Of a stretch of DNA of 64,000 bases, positions 1-11,800 are shown in pieces. Below the pieces are notes generated by a model. That model searched no databases. It was given only the letters and a program-made list of their open reading frames with translations, and was not told where the DNA came from. Source of the stretch: Lineolata rhizophorae (lineage: Eukaryota; Ascomycota; Dothideomycetes; Lineolatales; Lineolataceae); contig MU001684.1 of NCBI GenBank assembly GCA_010093515.1, positions 809,887 through 873,886 on the forward strand, in the 5' to 3' direction. Made by a program: the position numbers and the translations under genes. The stretch's first letter is position 1. Each line of letters begins with the position of its first letter.

Positions 1-1847
1 CAAAGGCGCACACCGACAGCGACAGGCCCCACCACCGCTTGAACCGTGCCGTCGACCGCTGGATCTCGCGCATCGCCTCAAACCGCGCCCGCTCGGACCG
101 TAGCAGCAGAAGCCTGGGCTGCCGCTGGCGCGCCGTGGCTGCATCCACGACACGCTGCACCGCGTTGCCTACGGGCGCCGCGACCGACAACGATGCTTTG
201 TTGCGCCTGGCCTCGTCCTCGGCGGCCACGGCGGCCACCCCCGGCGGCTCCGACACGACGGGCCGTAGGCCCGACTCCTCCTCGATCTCTCCGGCGCGGC
301 GGCGCAGCTCCGTCGATGTGGCGACGCTGCGGCCGACGGTGCGGGCGCGGACACGCTCAACGTGGCGCTGCACCACCTTGTCCTCGCCGAGCTCGCCGGC
401 GAAGTTGTGGATCGACGAGATGACGAGGCCGAGCATGATGATGCCGCCGACCGAGTAGGGGAAGACGAGGCCGCGGCCGACATCGGTGCTGGGCGTCAGG
501 TCGCCGAAGCCGACCGTGAGGATGGTCACGTCGCAGAAGTAGAGCTGGAGGAACTGTACGTTAGTGATAGATAGCTTCTAGGGGAAGGGAAGGGAGACAA
601 GATCACGAACCGCGTCAGCGAAGCTCCAACCCTCGTAGTCCTCCTCGACTTTCGAAAATATGCCGCCGCCACCGGCTAGCCAGATGAAAAAGAGCATCGT
701 CTGCAAGATCAACGTCCTCTGATGATCCGTGAGGTTGAAATGTTGAGGATAATGTCCGAGGAAGTAGCCGAGCATGTTGACCATGAGGATCATGGAACAT
801 ATGAGATAGAGGCAGGCTGCAATGACGGCATACCAGAACCCCTGAGTGTACGCCTGGTTCGGCCCAGGAGCCTCGTAGAGGGCTATGCAGGCCGTGATGC
901 CGATGAGCTAGGGTAGGGATGTCAGCATAGTGCACCATAAAAGAAAGCGAGCCATTGTAGAAATGGCTAGGATGCCGTGTGCTTGCCGCGGTACCCTCAT
1001 GCGTAGTTTGGCGATTGAATTGGAACGCGTCGAACTCGAACAGCTTTCTCGGGGGTGTACCACGTACAAGTCCGGTTGCCATGTACCACAAGAATATCGT
1101 CATCGGAAGCGCAACGATATATCTCACGCGCTGGGTGAAGTTCATGAGGAGGAACAAGTTGCCCACGAAGCCGCAAATCAAGGATGCAACGTTGAGCCAA
1201 TAGCACCTGCAAGTACGGTCAACGAACACGCACTACCGATTTCGGCAGCGGAGGCATGTACGTACCACGTAGGATCAGGGAATGGGTAGCCTTGCAGTTC
1301 GGGGACTTTGGTGCCGTCTGGACCGATGAGATCCATCCTCCAGTACGTGACAAGGGCGGCGATGGACAGGACATTGGCGAGAGGACCGAGCGTGGCGGCG
1401 AAGAGACTGCGAAATCAAATGTCGGCTCAGTTGGGACTGGTTTGCAAGAAGAAATACGGACGCGGGAGAAGCTGCATATGTACGGGGGAAGACGTACGGA
1501 ATCGCGGTTGAAGCGAACCACCACTCGCTGCGTCATCCAGGTCCCGAATCAGCGCCACGGTTCGGATGTTCAGGGGCGGCCGTCGAAACATACTGTTGGT
1601 CGTAGTCATCAGCGTCCTGCTCCCGGCCCCTCTTGCTAAGGCGCGACCATTTCGGCTTCGTCTCGTCGCCATCTTTCGAGCCAGCCTGTTCGGTCCGGCC
1701 AGTGGTCTTCTCCCCGGCCGCGGCATCTAGCGCCGCGGCGCGGCTGCCGGCATCTCTCCCACGGGGCGAGGCCATGCGCGCGGCGGGGGAGCCCTTGTCG
1801 GAAGCGCGGTCCTGGGGCGACGAGGCCGTAGAGTTCGAGGCCGCCAT
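1..1847 (-). CDS. tok1: TOK1-type two-pore outward-rectifier potassium channel (3' end off window)
   Basis: Fungal plasma-membrane K+ channel of the TOK family (8 transmembrane segments, two pore loops), which lets K+ out on depolarisation. The start ATG is at 1845-1847. I read exons 1594-1847, 1498-1527, 1266-1406, 1068-1206, 611-907 and 1-544; all junctions keep frame and the introns have GT..AG ends. Visible family motifs are EWWFASTAIP followed by LFAATLGPLANVLSIAALVT (TM1), FLWYMATGL, LICSMILMVNMLGY, and the first selectivity filter TVGFGDLTP near the left edge. The N-terminal ~85 residues are polar and low in complexity. The second pore lies beyond the window. The last visible intron could end at either of two AGs nine bases apart (545 or 554). 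Exon 2 is only 30 nt. Family identity is certain; the N-terminus is inferred. Confidence 0.9.
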
Positions 1848-3017
1848 CGCGAGCGGGACGTGTCGTCGTCAATTGGATCGCTGCTATCATCGGGAGTAGG
1901 AATAGGTCCGCGTATCGGGAGCAAGGACGGCAGGAAGCTCCATCGCTATGCTGTGCGTGCTGTGGCTCGACGGAGGGCAACCGTGGCGGGGCAACCGTCC
2001 ACAACGAAAGAAAGCGAGCAAAAGAAAACACAAGTGGAAGGGGAAAACGCAAGGAGAGATATAGAGAGAGGGCGTCCGGCATTCCGGACTGGCTCAGCTC
2101 GCGGCCAGCCAACCAGCCAACCAGCCGGTGGGCGCGCACTGTGGCGCTGGCGCGGCGCGTTCTTGCGATGGAGCAGGGCAGGCCCGCTCTCCGGGTCCTC
2201 GAAGGCGGAGCGATCGACGGGGGCGTGGCCGGGGGCGTGGCCGGGGCGTGGCCGGGGGCGTGCATGGCGGCCGGCGATCGATCCGGTCGGCGGCGATCGC
2301 CCATGCGCCACCGCGTCACGGCCGAGGCGCGGCGGGCGAATGAGGGCGTTGCGCGCGCCACGCTTGTCGTCGTTTTCGCCCAAGCACCATGGCATTGCAT
2401 GTTGCTTTTCTACTCCGCAAGCTTGCAGTTCCAATTTAGCCGCTTTTTAAGAAACGAAAAAAGAAAGAAAGGAAAGAAAAAAAAAAAGGCCTGGCCGGGG
2501 TGGATGTCAGCGCGCTTCGTCACCCACCCCGCTGCTCGTCCAGCGGGTAGAGGCTTAATAGCAGGGAAGCGGAACGCTACGGACTCCAACCGCCCATCCA
2601 CTAAGTCTCTACGCCAGGCAGGAGAGCGTGGAAACTAAACAGTACATATAGCTTTAAAAAAAAAAAACCAAAAGCCCAATAAGAATGCTTTGCTCTTTTT
2701 CTATATACTGCGCGCACAGCCCGCACGGCCCGACACCCCCTCCCTTCCGGCTTTCTCCTCGTCTCATCCTGTGCGCTTCGCCTGTCGTGTATATGCATTG
2801 TGCAGCACGTTTGGCCTGCTGTGGCCTTCCCAGATCATGGAAACCCAAAAGATGCATGGCGATTCTACCCGTACATGTCTACGGCATCGGCTACGTACGG
2901 CGGGAGTGACCCAAGCAAAGAAGCCCTCGCCAAAACGAAAACGACGCGCTTTAGAAGCGATACACAAGCCCCCCGAAACACCTGCGCAGCTCCTCGGCCA
3001 AGAACCGGATTCTTCGC
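1848..3017. other. Intergenic: promoter of the TOK1 gene and 3' flank of ETFA
   Basis: No gene is seen here. It holds a short GC-rich minisatellite (2219-2262, about four copies of GGGGCGTGGCC with single-base length differences) and a purine-only run of A and G at about 2453-2489. Open frames on both strands have no family motifs and are read as chance frames. Confidence 0.6.
2219..2262. repeat. GGGGCGTGGCC minisatellite
   Basis: About four head-to-tail copies of an 11-12 base unit (GGGGGCGTGGCC and GGGGCGTGGCC), ending in GGGGGCGTG. It lies in the promoter side of the TOK1 gene. The G-rich strand could in principle form unusual secondary structure; this is inference. Confidence 0.75.
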
Positions 3018-4423
3018 TCACCCCTTCAGCTTCTGCGTCAGCTCCGGCACCTTCTCAAACAGATCCCCCACCAGCCCCACGTCCGCGACCTGGAAAATCG
3101 GTGCGTCCGGGTCCTTGTTGATCGCCGCGATGACCTTGCTGTCCTTCATGCCGGCCAGGTGCTGGATGGCGCCGCTGATGCCCGCGCACAGGTACAGCTG
3201 CGGCGCGACGTTCTTGCCCGTCTGGCCGACCTGCAGCGAGTTGTCGGCGAAGCCGCTGTCGACGGCCGCCCGCGACGCCCCGATGGCGGCGCCCAGCGCG
3301 TCCGCCAGCGGCGGGATCAGCCGGTCGAAGTCCTCCTTCGACTTTAGCCCGCGCCCGCCCGACACGACGCGCTCCGCCGTCGACAGCTCCGGACGGTCAG
3401 ACTTGGTCAGGTCCTCCGACACCCATTCCGTCATGTTCTCCGCCTTGGGGTCCACGCCCTCGACAAGCTCCGCCGAGCCGCCCTCGGCCGCGCCGGACTG
3501 GAACGCCGTGCCGCGGACGGTGATGACCTTGATGTTGTCGGAGGATTGCACCGTCGTGATGGCGTTGCCGGCGTAGATGGTGCGCACGAAAGCTGGTGAA
3601 CGTTAGCCTCTCTGTACACAGATATGTAAGGGTACATGGAAACATGTAAAACAGTAAGAGCAATACAAGTACGAGATGATATATGACGGATATAAAGCGA
3701 CTAGATTCAAACAGAAAGACTGTAAGGCGATGAATGTACTCACTATCCTCGCTCTCTATACCAATGATATCCGATATTTGCTGAACATCAAGCAACGCCG
3801 CAACCCTGGGCAGCAAGTTCTTCCCGAACGCTGAGTGGCCCGTCATAACATGTGTATAGCCGCCATTCTTGATATTCTCGACAAGCATCGGCGCGTAGCT
3901 TTCAGCCAGTCCCTACAAACAACGTCAATCGCACCGTTAGCCATTGTCCCAGAGATTCATTTAACTCCCTTCCCCCACACTTGCTCTCCCACCTATCCCC
4001 AAAACCCCCCTCAACCCTCCCTCAAGCTCCCTCAAAAANNNNNNNNNNNNNNNNNNNNNNNNNNNNNNNNNNNNNNNNNNNNNNNNNNNNNNNNNNNNCC
4101 CAAACCACCCTCTCCACGCCCCCCACCCTGCCCACCTCCTCCGCCACCGCCCGTATCCCCGGCCCCCCAGCCACGAACCCCGTCACGCTCCCGCCCAGCC
4201 GCCGCGCCGCCGTCACCGCCGCCAGCGACGCCACGTTCAGCTTGCCGTCGCGCTGCTCCAGCACCGCGAGCGAGCTGAGGAGCCGGGATGACGCGACGCC
4301 GCGGGGGGCGGCGCGCTGCTGCGGCGGCAGGAGGATGGGCGCCGTGGCGGTGGAGGCGGGAGATGGCCTGGTCGCGGGCCGGCGCGCGGCGCGCAGCGCG
4401 GCGCGGGCCGCGGTCGCGAACAT
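3018..4423 (-). CDS. ETFA: Electron transfer flavoprotein alpha subunit, mitochondrial
   Basis: Takes electrons from acyl-CoA and other matrix dehydrogenases onto FAD and passes them to ETF-ubiquinone oxidoreductase; works as a dimer with ETF beta. Exons: 4423 down into the N gap (4039-4098), 3744-3912 and 3018-3592. The N-terminus ([16 protein letters not shown]) is a typical Arg/Ala-rich presequence. The middle exon gives [16 protein letters not shown] and [11 protein letters not shown], joined in frame to [11 protein letters not shown]. The C-terminal FAD domain shows [35 protein letters not shown] and [20 protein letters not shown], all hallmarks of the family. The donor site of intron 1 lies in or next to the gap, so some codons are missing from the assembly. 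Identity is certain. Confidence 0.95.
4039..4098. other. Assembly gap (60 N) inside ETFA
   Basis: Sixty undetermined bases between the first ETFA exon and its first intron. The flanks are purine-rich on the minus strand (a long G/A run), which may explain the failure to assemble. Confidence 0.95.
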
Positions 4424-5374
4424 GGCGGGCGTGCGTGGTCGTGGGCGCTCGAGGGTCGCGAGGCGCGAGCTTTGTGCCCGGGCCCGCGCTGAGATGGAGG
4501 GAAGGCGGACGGCTAGGGGCCCCGGCGCGGCGCAATTGGGTGGCGAGACAGGAAGGCGTCGATGCGCGGGGGGATCGGTATGCGGGGCTTTGGCGAGGGC
4601 GATGTCGTGGGGACTGCGAGGTGCGGGCCTGCGCCGTGATGAAGTCGAAGGAACTTGCAGGACTGGGCAGGGTGACGAGGGAGGGCGGTTGGTGACGCGA
4701 GAGCTGTGCCGAGGATAGCCAGGAGCTCGGCGGAAGCGCGGGGCTGGAAAGCGAGGGACCCCGAGATCGAAGTAAGTTGCTTCAAGGTTCAACCTGTCAA
4801 GAGATAAATACCTCCGCGAAATATTTGAAAGCCTTTTGATTCTATGTTCTCTATTGTATGGAAATTTTCAACGATGCATTAAATAGAGCTGAGAGGGTGT
4901 ATGGTATTCTAGATAGGCTTCTATGATATCCTCGAAGATGCCGACGAAATTGCATGTGAACAAAATACTCCTTTTATGTTTTAGGGATTGCCAAAGTGCT
5001 CTGATTGACTAGAAAACTTTCAAGGTTACTTGAACAATCTAAAGTAGTTTAGCTACAGGGTGCATCTCACCATACCGCTCACTTGATTGCTATTCTGTGT
5101 CTTCATTGTCAATCTGAGGCTATAAGACGAATGCCTAGCCAGCGGCGTTCCACAGCTCCAGCCATTACAGCAGAGATCCCGTATATCACATAGCAGATTG
5201 CCCTGGAAAGATGGAATCAAACGGTCACAGGAACGTCGTTTGCATAAAGAGTCGGGAGTATAATTAAGAAACAACAAGGCCAAAAGAATTCGTTGCCGAG
5301 AGAGAAATTAAAATTCAACCCGCAGGATAATACATAGCTCGGTCAGCTCACTCTACCGCGCTGGCCGCCGCCAT
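4424..5374. other. Intergenic between ETFA and the OM14-like gene
   Basis: The first ~350 bases are GC-rich and probably hold the ETFA promoter and leader. From about 4800 to 5330 the sequence becomes AT-rich with no credible frame; I see no gene, RNA gene or clear repeat there. Confidence 0.5.
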
Positions 5375-6355
5375 TTATTTCGGAGGGTACTTCTTGAACA
5401 AATACCTAACAAAAGCGGTCAGAATACATCTTTTGATTGCGGTTTCGAGTTCGAGTACTTACTGGCTGAGGAAGTAATCGCCAGCCGCGAACAACCCAAC
5501 GGCACCAGCCCAGGCCCCGGCAACTTTCCACGACAGCTGGCCCGCCGAGTATTTCTTATACGCGCCGAAACTTAGGAAGCCACCGAGCGCCGTGATGGCG
5601 ACCGCGTTGCCAATCAGCACGGGGTTATCGGCGTTGTCGCGCAGCTTGCTAGCGGCCTTCTTGCCCTCCCTCTTGGACTTCTCCTTGTCCTCGGTCATCT
5701 TGGCCGCGGCCACCTTCTGCGCGTTCTCGGCCTCGCGCTCCAGCCGCTCCGCCTGCGTCTCCGTCTTGACCGACTGCGACTCGAAGTCCGAGGGCACCGA
5801 CGAGACGTGCGGGCTGTCGACGTCGATGAGGGAGTGCGTGCTTTCGTCGGTCCGCTCTACGCCGGCGAGGGGAGGGGCGCGACTGAGGTCACAATTAGCG
5901 GGTGCCCCTGGAAGAAGAAGACTGCTACATCGATTCGCCGAGAGGCAAGGGGGGGAGGATGTTTGATTCGATGGATTTCGCGGTTTGCAGGGGATAGGGT
6001 CGGGAGATGCTTGCCCGGGTCGGTCACAGGACGGAAGGTGCTGCTATGAGAAACAATATCCCATGAAGCGCGCAAGCGCACATAAACACGAGGGAAATGC
6101 TCATGGAACGCGACATCGACGAGCGGGAATACAATGGCTTCTAGCATACACGACCGACAGGACCGAGGGAGGGGTTCGCCAACGCGATGGCACGCGTATG
6201 GTCGAACATCGAAGGCGAAAACTGCAGATGACTCACGCCTGCACAGGAGGTTAGAAAGCACCGATGGGAATACTCTGTAGACGTTGGACAGGGCGCAAAC
6301 GCACTTCTTCAGCAGACTGGCTAGGGCCGCTGGCCGCAGCCTGCGCGTACGACAT
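5375..6355 (-). CDS. OM14-like mitochondrial outer-membrane protein
   Basis: Small tail-anchored type protein of the fungal OM14-like family (outer mitochondrial membrane; yeast OM14 works with porin and Om45). Exon 1 (6305-6355) encodes MSYAQAAASGPSQSAEE, the usual start of these proteins, and ends at a GTGCGT donor. The main exon (about 5463-5882) gives SLIDVDSPHVSSVPSDFESQ, an Ala/Lys/Glu-rich helix, then NAVAITALGGFLSFGAYKKY and VAGAWAGAVGLFAAGDYFLS, two hydrophobic stretches. A 57-nt intron (5406-5462, GTAAGT, branch CTGAC, end TAG) joins it to a 31-nt last exon encoding YLFKKYPPK and TAA. Without that splice the frame stops at once after DYFLSQ. The acceptor of the first intron is not settled: the obvious CAG before 5882 is one base out of frame, so a small middle exon or other acceptor is needed. 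Confidence 0.72.
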
Positions 6356-7025
6356 GATGCTGATAAGGTTGTGGTGGGGGGACCGGCTTGCGACTGAACG
6401 CAGCAAGACAAGAGAGGCGGAGATGCTGCGGCGGAAAGAAGGACACGGCCGGCCGGGTGGTCGGAGACAGGAGTGACGGCGATGGGGCCAGCAAGACGAA
6501 GTCGGGTGTAGCGTTTGCCGTGTGACGGGCGGGGGGTTTCGTGCTTGTCCCGGTTCCTGTTGCCCGTCCCTACGCAGCTAGGCTGGTACGGTGTAGCATG
6601 TGCGCCGCCCGCGTGGGCAGGACCCGGTTGGCGCCGCGCAGACGTCATGCCGGGAGCACCAGCCACCGGAGGTTTTGTAACGTGTAACAATGCTTACGTC
6701 CACGTTAGTTATCGCCTCAATCTAAAAACCGCTATCCAGTGACCTTGGCTTTGATCGTCAAGCTACCATTGAAACCGTCTTTGAAGAAGGCCTCTCTTCT
6801 GTTCGCCCGAGAAGCTCTAACGTGTTACTCCTCGATCATGTGGAGTCAAATCACCTTCGCGTTGCTTCAATACTCGCAGAAGTGTTATCGCCGCTTCAAC
6901 TGGTAGGAAAAAGCGTAGACGGGAGACCGAATATGCGCAATGTGATTTTGGAGCCTTACTCTAGGTCTTTATAGTACATCTTTTATACCGAGTACATGTG
7001 GTGGTACATGCGTTCTTTCTACAAT
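6356..7025. other. Intergenic between the OM14-like gene and MIA40
   Basis: Promoter side of the OM14-like gene and 3' flank of MIA40. No credible coding frame or repeat seen. Confidence 0.5.
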
Positions 7026-8175
7026 CTATACCTTCTCCTCGTTGCCGCTCCTGGTATCATGCCACTGCTTCGGGACAGCTTCTTCACTCTCGGAAATGGG
7101 CTCGTGCTCCTCATTCACTTGCCGCGCGGCCTCCTTGGCTCTTGATCTCTTAGCCTCAACATCCTGCTCTTCGCGATGAGTTGCCGGGGGTTCCTGCTTA
7201 GGAGCTTCGCCATTGGTTTCCGTTGATCCAGTTGCCGTTGTCCTAGCCATCGCAGGCTCGGGAGCTCCATCCTGTCCACCAACCTCGCCCTGTGCCGCCG
7301 CAGCCTCGGCCTCCAACTCCTCGTCGTCCTCCAACTCCGCGCCGTACACGTCCGGATGCGCGCGGAAGCAATCCTGCATGCCCCTGTTGAAATCGCAGAA
7401 ACGGTCAGCTACCATGATCCACCCTTTGTCTCCACCGCTCCGCCTCTCCGCCGCTCCAAAACATCGTGAGGTTGGTTGGGAAGACCCACTTGAACTTCTC
7501 GATGCAGTCGGCGCCCTTGGGCTCCTCGGTCGAGTACACGAAGCAGCTGAAGGCCGCCTTGAACTCGTCGCCGCACGGCCCGTGCGCCATGCCGCCCAGG
7601 CACGGGCAGTCCCAATTGATCTCGCCAGTCTCCGGGTTGAATGCACCCTGGCCCTCGGCCTCTTCCTCGAGCGCCTCGGGCGATCCCGCCGGCTGCTGCC
7701 CGTCTACCTGCGGCGCGGCCGCGGCCTCCGCACGCGTAGCTTCCCTAGCCGTGGCGGCTGCGGCTTCGGCCGCGGCGGCCTGTTTTCGCTGCTGGCGCTG
7801 CGCGCTGAGCTCTTCAACCGTAGGCAGTTGCTCCGTCTCGTCTGCCGTGTGCGTCGCGACGTTGGGCGCATCTATGATCGGCTTCCCGTGTCAGCGCTCA
7901 CATGCACTATCCACTCACTCCCCCGAGCCGACCGAACGCATTGCGGCGAACCGGATCAACGTACAGAAGTTCGACTCGGCGAACACGTTGCTCGTGTTGT
8001 AGTAGTAGACTACCGCGCCCGCGAGGCTCCATCGCGCGAGCGAGCTCTTCCACCTGCGCGACCGCTGCGTCGGGGGTGCCGTGCTTAGAAATCGGCGGCC
8101 GGCGAAGGTTGCGGAGGGCGTGCGGCGGGCAATGGCGGAGGTGCCGCGCAAGGCGGCGCGCGGAGAGAGAAACAT
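7026..8175 (-). CDS. MIA40: Mitochondrial intermembrane space import and assembly protein 40
   Basis: Oxidoreductase that traps and oxidises small cysteine-rich proteins entering the intermembrane space, and is itself reoxidised by Erv1. Exons 7965-8175, 7490-7871 and 7026-7383 join in frame to 316 residues. The N-terminal presequence ([18 protein letters not shown]) is followed by one membrane anchor ([17 protein letters not shown]), as in the fungal long form. The redox site is the CPC of [20 protein letters not shown]; the twin CX9C cysteines follow as [11 protein letters not shown] and CIEKFKGMQDC, the second pair being joined only after removing the 106-nt intron 7384-7489. A long acidic, Ala- and Glu-rich tail follows. 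All six structural cysteines and the CPC pair are present. Confidence 0.97.
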
Positions 8176-8860
8176 GGTTGACGTAGAGGGGGAGGAGGGA
8201 CCGGGAAGATGGAAAGTAATGAATGTAGTTGCGCGAAGGCGGACGAGAGGTCGACGTTCACCATCCGGTCGCCTCAAGATTTTGTGGGAGCTTCAAGTCA
8301 TGGAGCGTTGCTGTAGAGGTGACCCCTGCGTCCTCGGAGCCGGGGCGTCGCTCGCTCGCTATAGGCCCGAGCTGAAGCGCGGTCTAGGATAGTAATTTTT
8401 TTTTAGCCTTAAGACGTACGAATCATCATACATTTAGTAATTTATGGTCTACCAAAATCTTCTGTGAGAGCTAGCGTACCACCGCCGTGGCCTCAAAAGT
8501 AAATCACAAAGTGACACTCGTCGATTGGAGAGATATCTGCGGCAAAACCCTCAAAGCACGCTCATCCCCCAAAGTAACGATAGTATCCCCCAGACAATAT
8601 TAACAAGGTCCCTCCGAAAGCATACAAACCACCAAAATATGAATCGAAATGAGCAGGGCAAGGATACAAAAATATTGCACAAGGCTATCAGTCCAAGCCC
8701 AGTTGCTCCCCCAATACTTCTTTAACAGAATCGAATCATAAAATACACTCCTCAAACTGTACAAAGAGGAGAAGGCCATAATATGATCAAGGAACGTCAA
8801 CGTGCACTCTCCACTTCATACCTTGCATAAACGCCTTCCTTACATTCTTAAATCTGAATC
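8176..8860. other. Intergenic between MIA40 and the PPR gene
   Basis: MIA40 promoter and PPR-gene 3' flank. The part from about 8390 is AT-rich with a short T run. No gene seen. Confidence 0.5.
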
Positions 8861-11800
8861 CTAGAAATCCGGTAGCTGACCATCCGACCGGAACAGGTAC
8901 TTCCGTTGCTGCCAATCATCGATTTTCGGCATCGACTCCACCGCTTCAACTGTCCTGGGAGCGTATTTGCGGAGCCGTCGCATCCCTACCGTCTCCTCCA
9001 CCGTAAAGAGCTCGCGACCAGACTGGCCGATAAGGTCCTCTGCGACTAAGTCGCCGTTACCGCTCATGTCGTCTTTTTCTCCGCCGATGGCATCGCCTCC
9101 GGCTTTCCTAACTGCCGTATTGAAATCGTCCTCCCATCTCATTCGGATGATCTCGCGACCGTTCCGACCCAGCGCCTCGGCGCGGCGAACGCGACGCATC
9201 ACGGCACCTAGGATGATCATGGTCTTGTATGTGGGGAGGACGAGGCTGGCGGTCGGGATGACGGGTCGACTCTCCTGGCCACTCGCGGACATGGCCTTGA
9301 ATAAAGTGCTTCGGCGAGAACCACTTGCAATTCGGCGTGGAGATGTCCCGCGAATACCGTCGCTTCCGTCGTTCCCACCAAAGTCGGCCAAGGGATCAGC
9401 ATCATCGATATCGATTTGCTTGCTTGAGGAGTCCAACTCTCTTTCTTCCGTCGCCTCATGTGAACGATACCAGCGAGACCTGCGTTGCTTTGTGACCTCT
9501 CTGGTGTTCCAGCCTCGCCAGTCGCGCATAAGTTCCTTCTCGCACTGAGCAAATGCCTGAAGTGGCCAGCCTGATCGAGCAAGTAACTGGACAAGTATGT
9601 TTAGCACAGTGTTGTCGACTGTATAGCCAGCGGCTCGTAAAGTAGATAGCGTTGCAAATACGGTTCCATGTCGCTTGCGTGCTGCCAGAGAGCGGACGTA
9701 AATGTTAAGCGGACGGTTAAGAATATCAGCTCGTGCGGGGGGAGGCTTAGCAAGGCGCAATTCGTCGGTTTGTGTTGGTGGATTGCTCAGATCGGATTCC
9801 CTGCTATAAACTGGACTGTGAGCCGGCAAGGCTTCTCTCTGGGATTGCAGCAGTTCGTCGCCGGTCTTATCCGGCTCCTTATCGTGTGCTGGAATAGCCT
9901 GGCTAGAGCCTAGATCCCCTGATGCGTTGTCACCTATGTTGGACGTGAAGTTCCTGTCCGTATCCTGTTCTGGGTCGCTCAACGCAGCAGCCCTCTGAAT
10001 CACCATCCTCCAACACTGATCAACCTTTTCGTGGTCCCCCTTGCAATTATACGCCACCATGAGTGCACTTATCATATTAATCCCTGGCCCGGCATCTTTA
10101 TGTAGCCGGTCGTTACTTTTCTTCGCTTGAAGTTCGCTGAAGCTGTCTAGCAATTGTTGGACGACGTCGGTAGCGCCCGTCCGGCCGACTAGTTGAGTGA
10201 TGAAGCTCACGTACAACTCCGGGTCGGCATCGACGAGTCGCTCCTTGTTCAAGCCCAAGTGCGGCTGTTGTATAGATATGTCGGTTGAGCTTTCTGTTGC
10301 GAGCGTTTCATCTAGAAAGGCTTGCAACTGCTTCACTAGCTCCTGCATCGTGCTTTGTTCCCCGTTGTCCTTTTCAATCACCGCATCATACGACTTGGCG
10401 CGCAACAAGGCGAGCCGCGTGCTGAGAGTTTCTCGAACGCCATATTTTGAAAGACTATTACCAATGATAATTGCCCGGTTGGGCATATTCTGGTTGATGT
10501 AACCCGCCATAACGATGGCATAATGGATGCCAAGCGGGCGAATACCATCCCGGGGCATGACTTTTCGTAGAATCTTGAACGCGGCGTCCGTCTTATGAAT
10601 AGCGGTCAAAGAAATCATTATCGATGCGTATGAGTGTGCGTCCAGCCGAATTTCGAGGTCCGACATGCGTTTGTAAATCTTCATAGTGGTGTTCGGATCT
10701 CGTTGGCGAGCGGACACAGCGAGGAGACAATTCCAGATCGGAGTGATCCGACCAGAAAGACGGCCAACTTTCTTTTCCCGGACGGAATGCTCCGAAATGC
10801 GAATGGCAGAAGCCACGTCGCCGGCGTTAATGTACGCCATCACCAAACATCGAATCAAATGAGTGGACATTGGTACTGATTTAGACTCCGCTAGGTCAAG
10901 AAGTCGCTCAACGCTTTCCACGTCGCCTCGCGCGCTGTGGAGAACAAGAAGAGGGCCGAAGGTATATTCGTCTGGTTGCAGTGGCCTTTCGCCTGCGTGA
11001 GAAAGGAACGCCTCTCTGAATGAGTCTGTAGCGCCCTTAACATCGTCCGCTCTTGCATATGCATGAAGGAGGATGTTCCACGATCTAGTCGAAGGTGTAG
11101 TATCAAAGTCCTTCGACATTCGATCGAGCGCTTCACGGGTAGCCTGAGAGTTGCCGCGCCTTGCATAAGCGTAAAGTAGTGCATGGTGTGTGGCACGATT
11201 CCTTAAAGCTCTCGGGCTACTAGCTCGTAGATCGTCCATGCAATTACGAACTTTTTCAGCATCGCCAAGTTTCGCATAGTGCCACATGACAGTGAGGAGC
11301 TTTGGAACCGGGAGGGCTCCAAAGAGAGTTTGATGGTCGTTGATCACGTTGCTAATGGTAGCATGACCGACGCCTGTTCCCGGATCTTGGCAGAGGTTAT
11401 CCAAAACAAGTAGCAAAATCTGTCGGCTTGGGTATGACTTTTCTTTTTCTCGATCCAATGTAAAACCGCTCCGAAACTCGTCATATAGAACATATGCCGT
11501 GGTAGTGAGGCTGGAATTGGTCTCACGACCGATCCTGAAAAGATTCCGGATAATGTTGTGATAATAAAATTCCCGTAATGGTGACTCTGTATCAACTTGC
11601 GAAAGTGTTTCCTGAATCCACCGCAGCGGAAGCTCTTCGGCTTTATCAAGAACACTATGCATAAGCGTTCGAGTGAAATTGAAGAGATTCATGTCCTCGC
11701 ACGACCGTTGATCATGACTTCTCTGGTCCTCCGTAAACCTGACCAACGAACCCAGATCTTTCAGGGAAGGGCTGATCTTGCAGAGAGCCTGTTCGAGACG

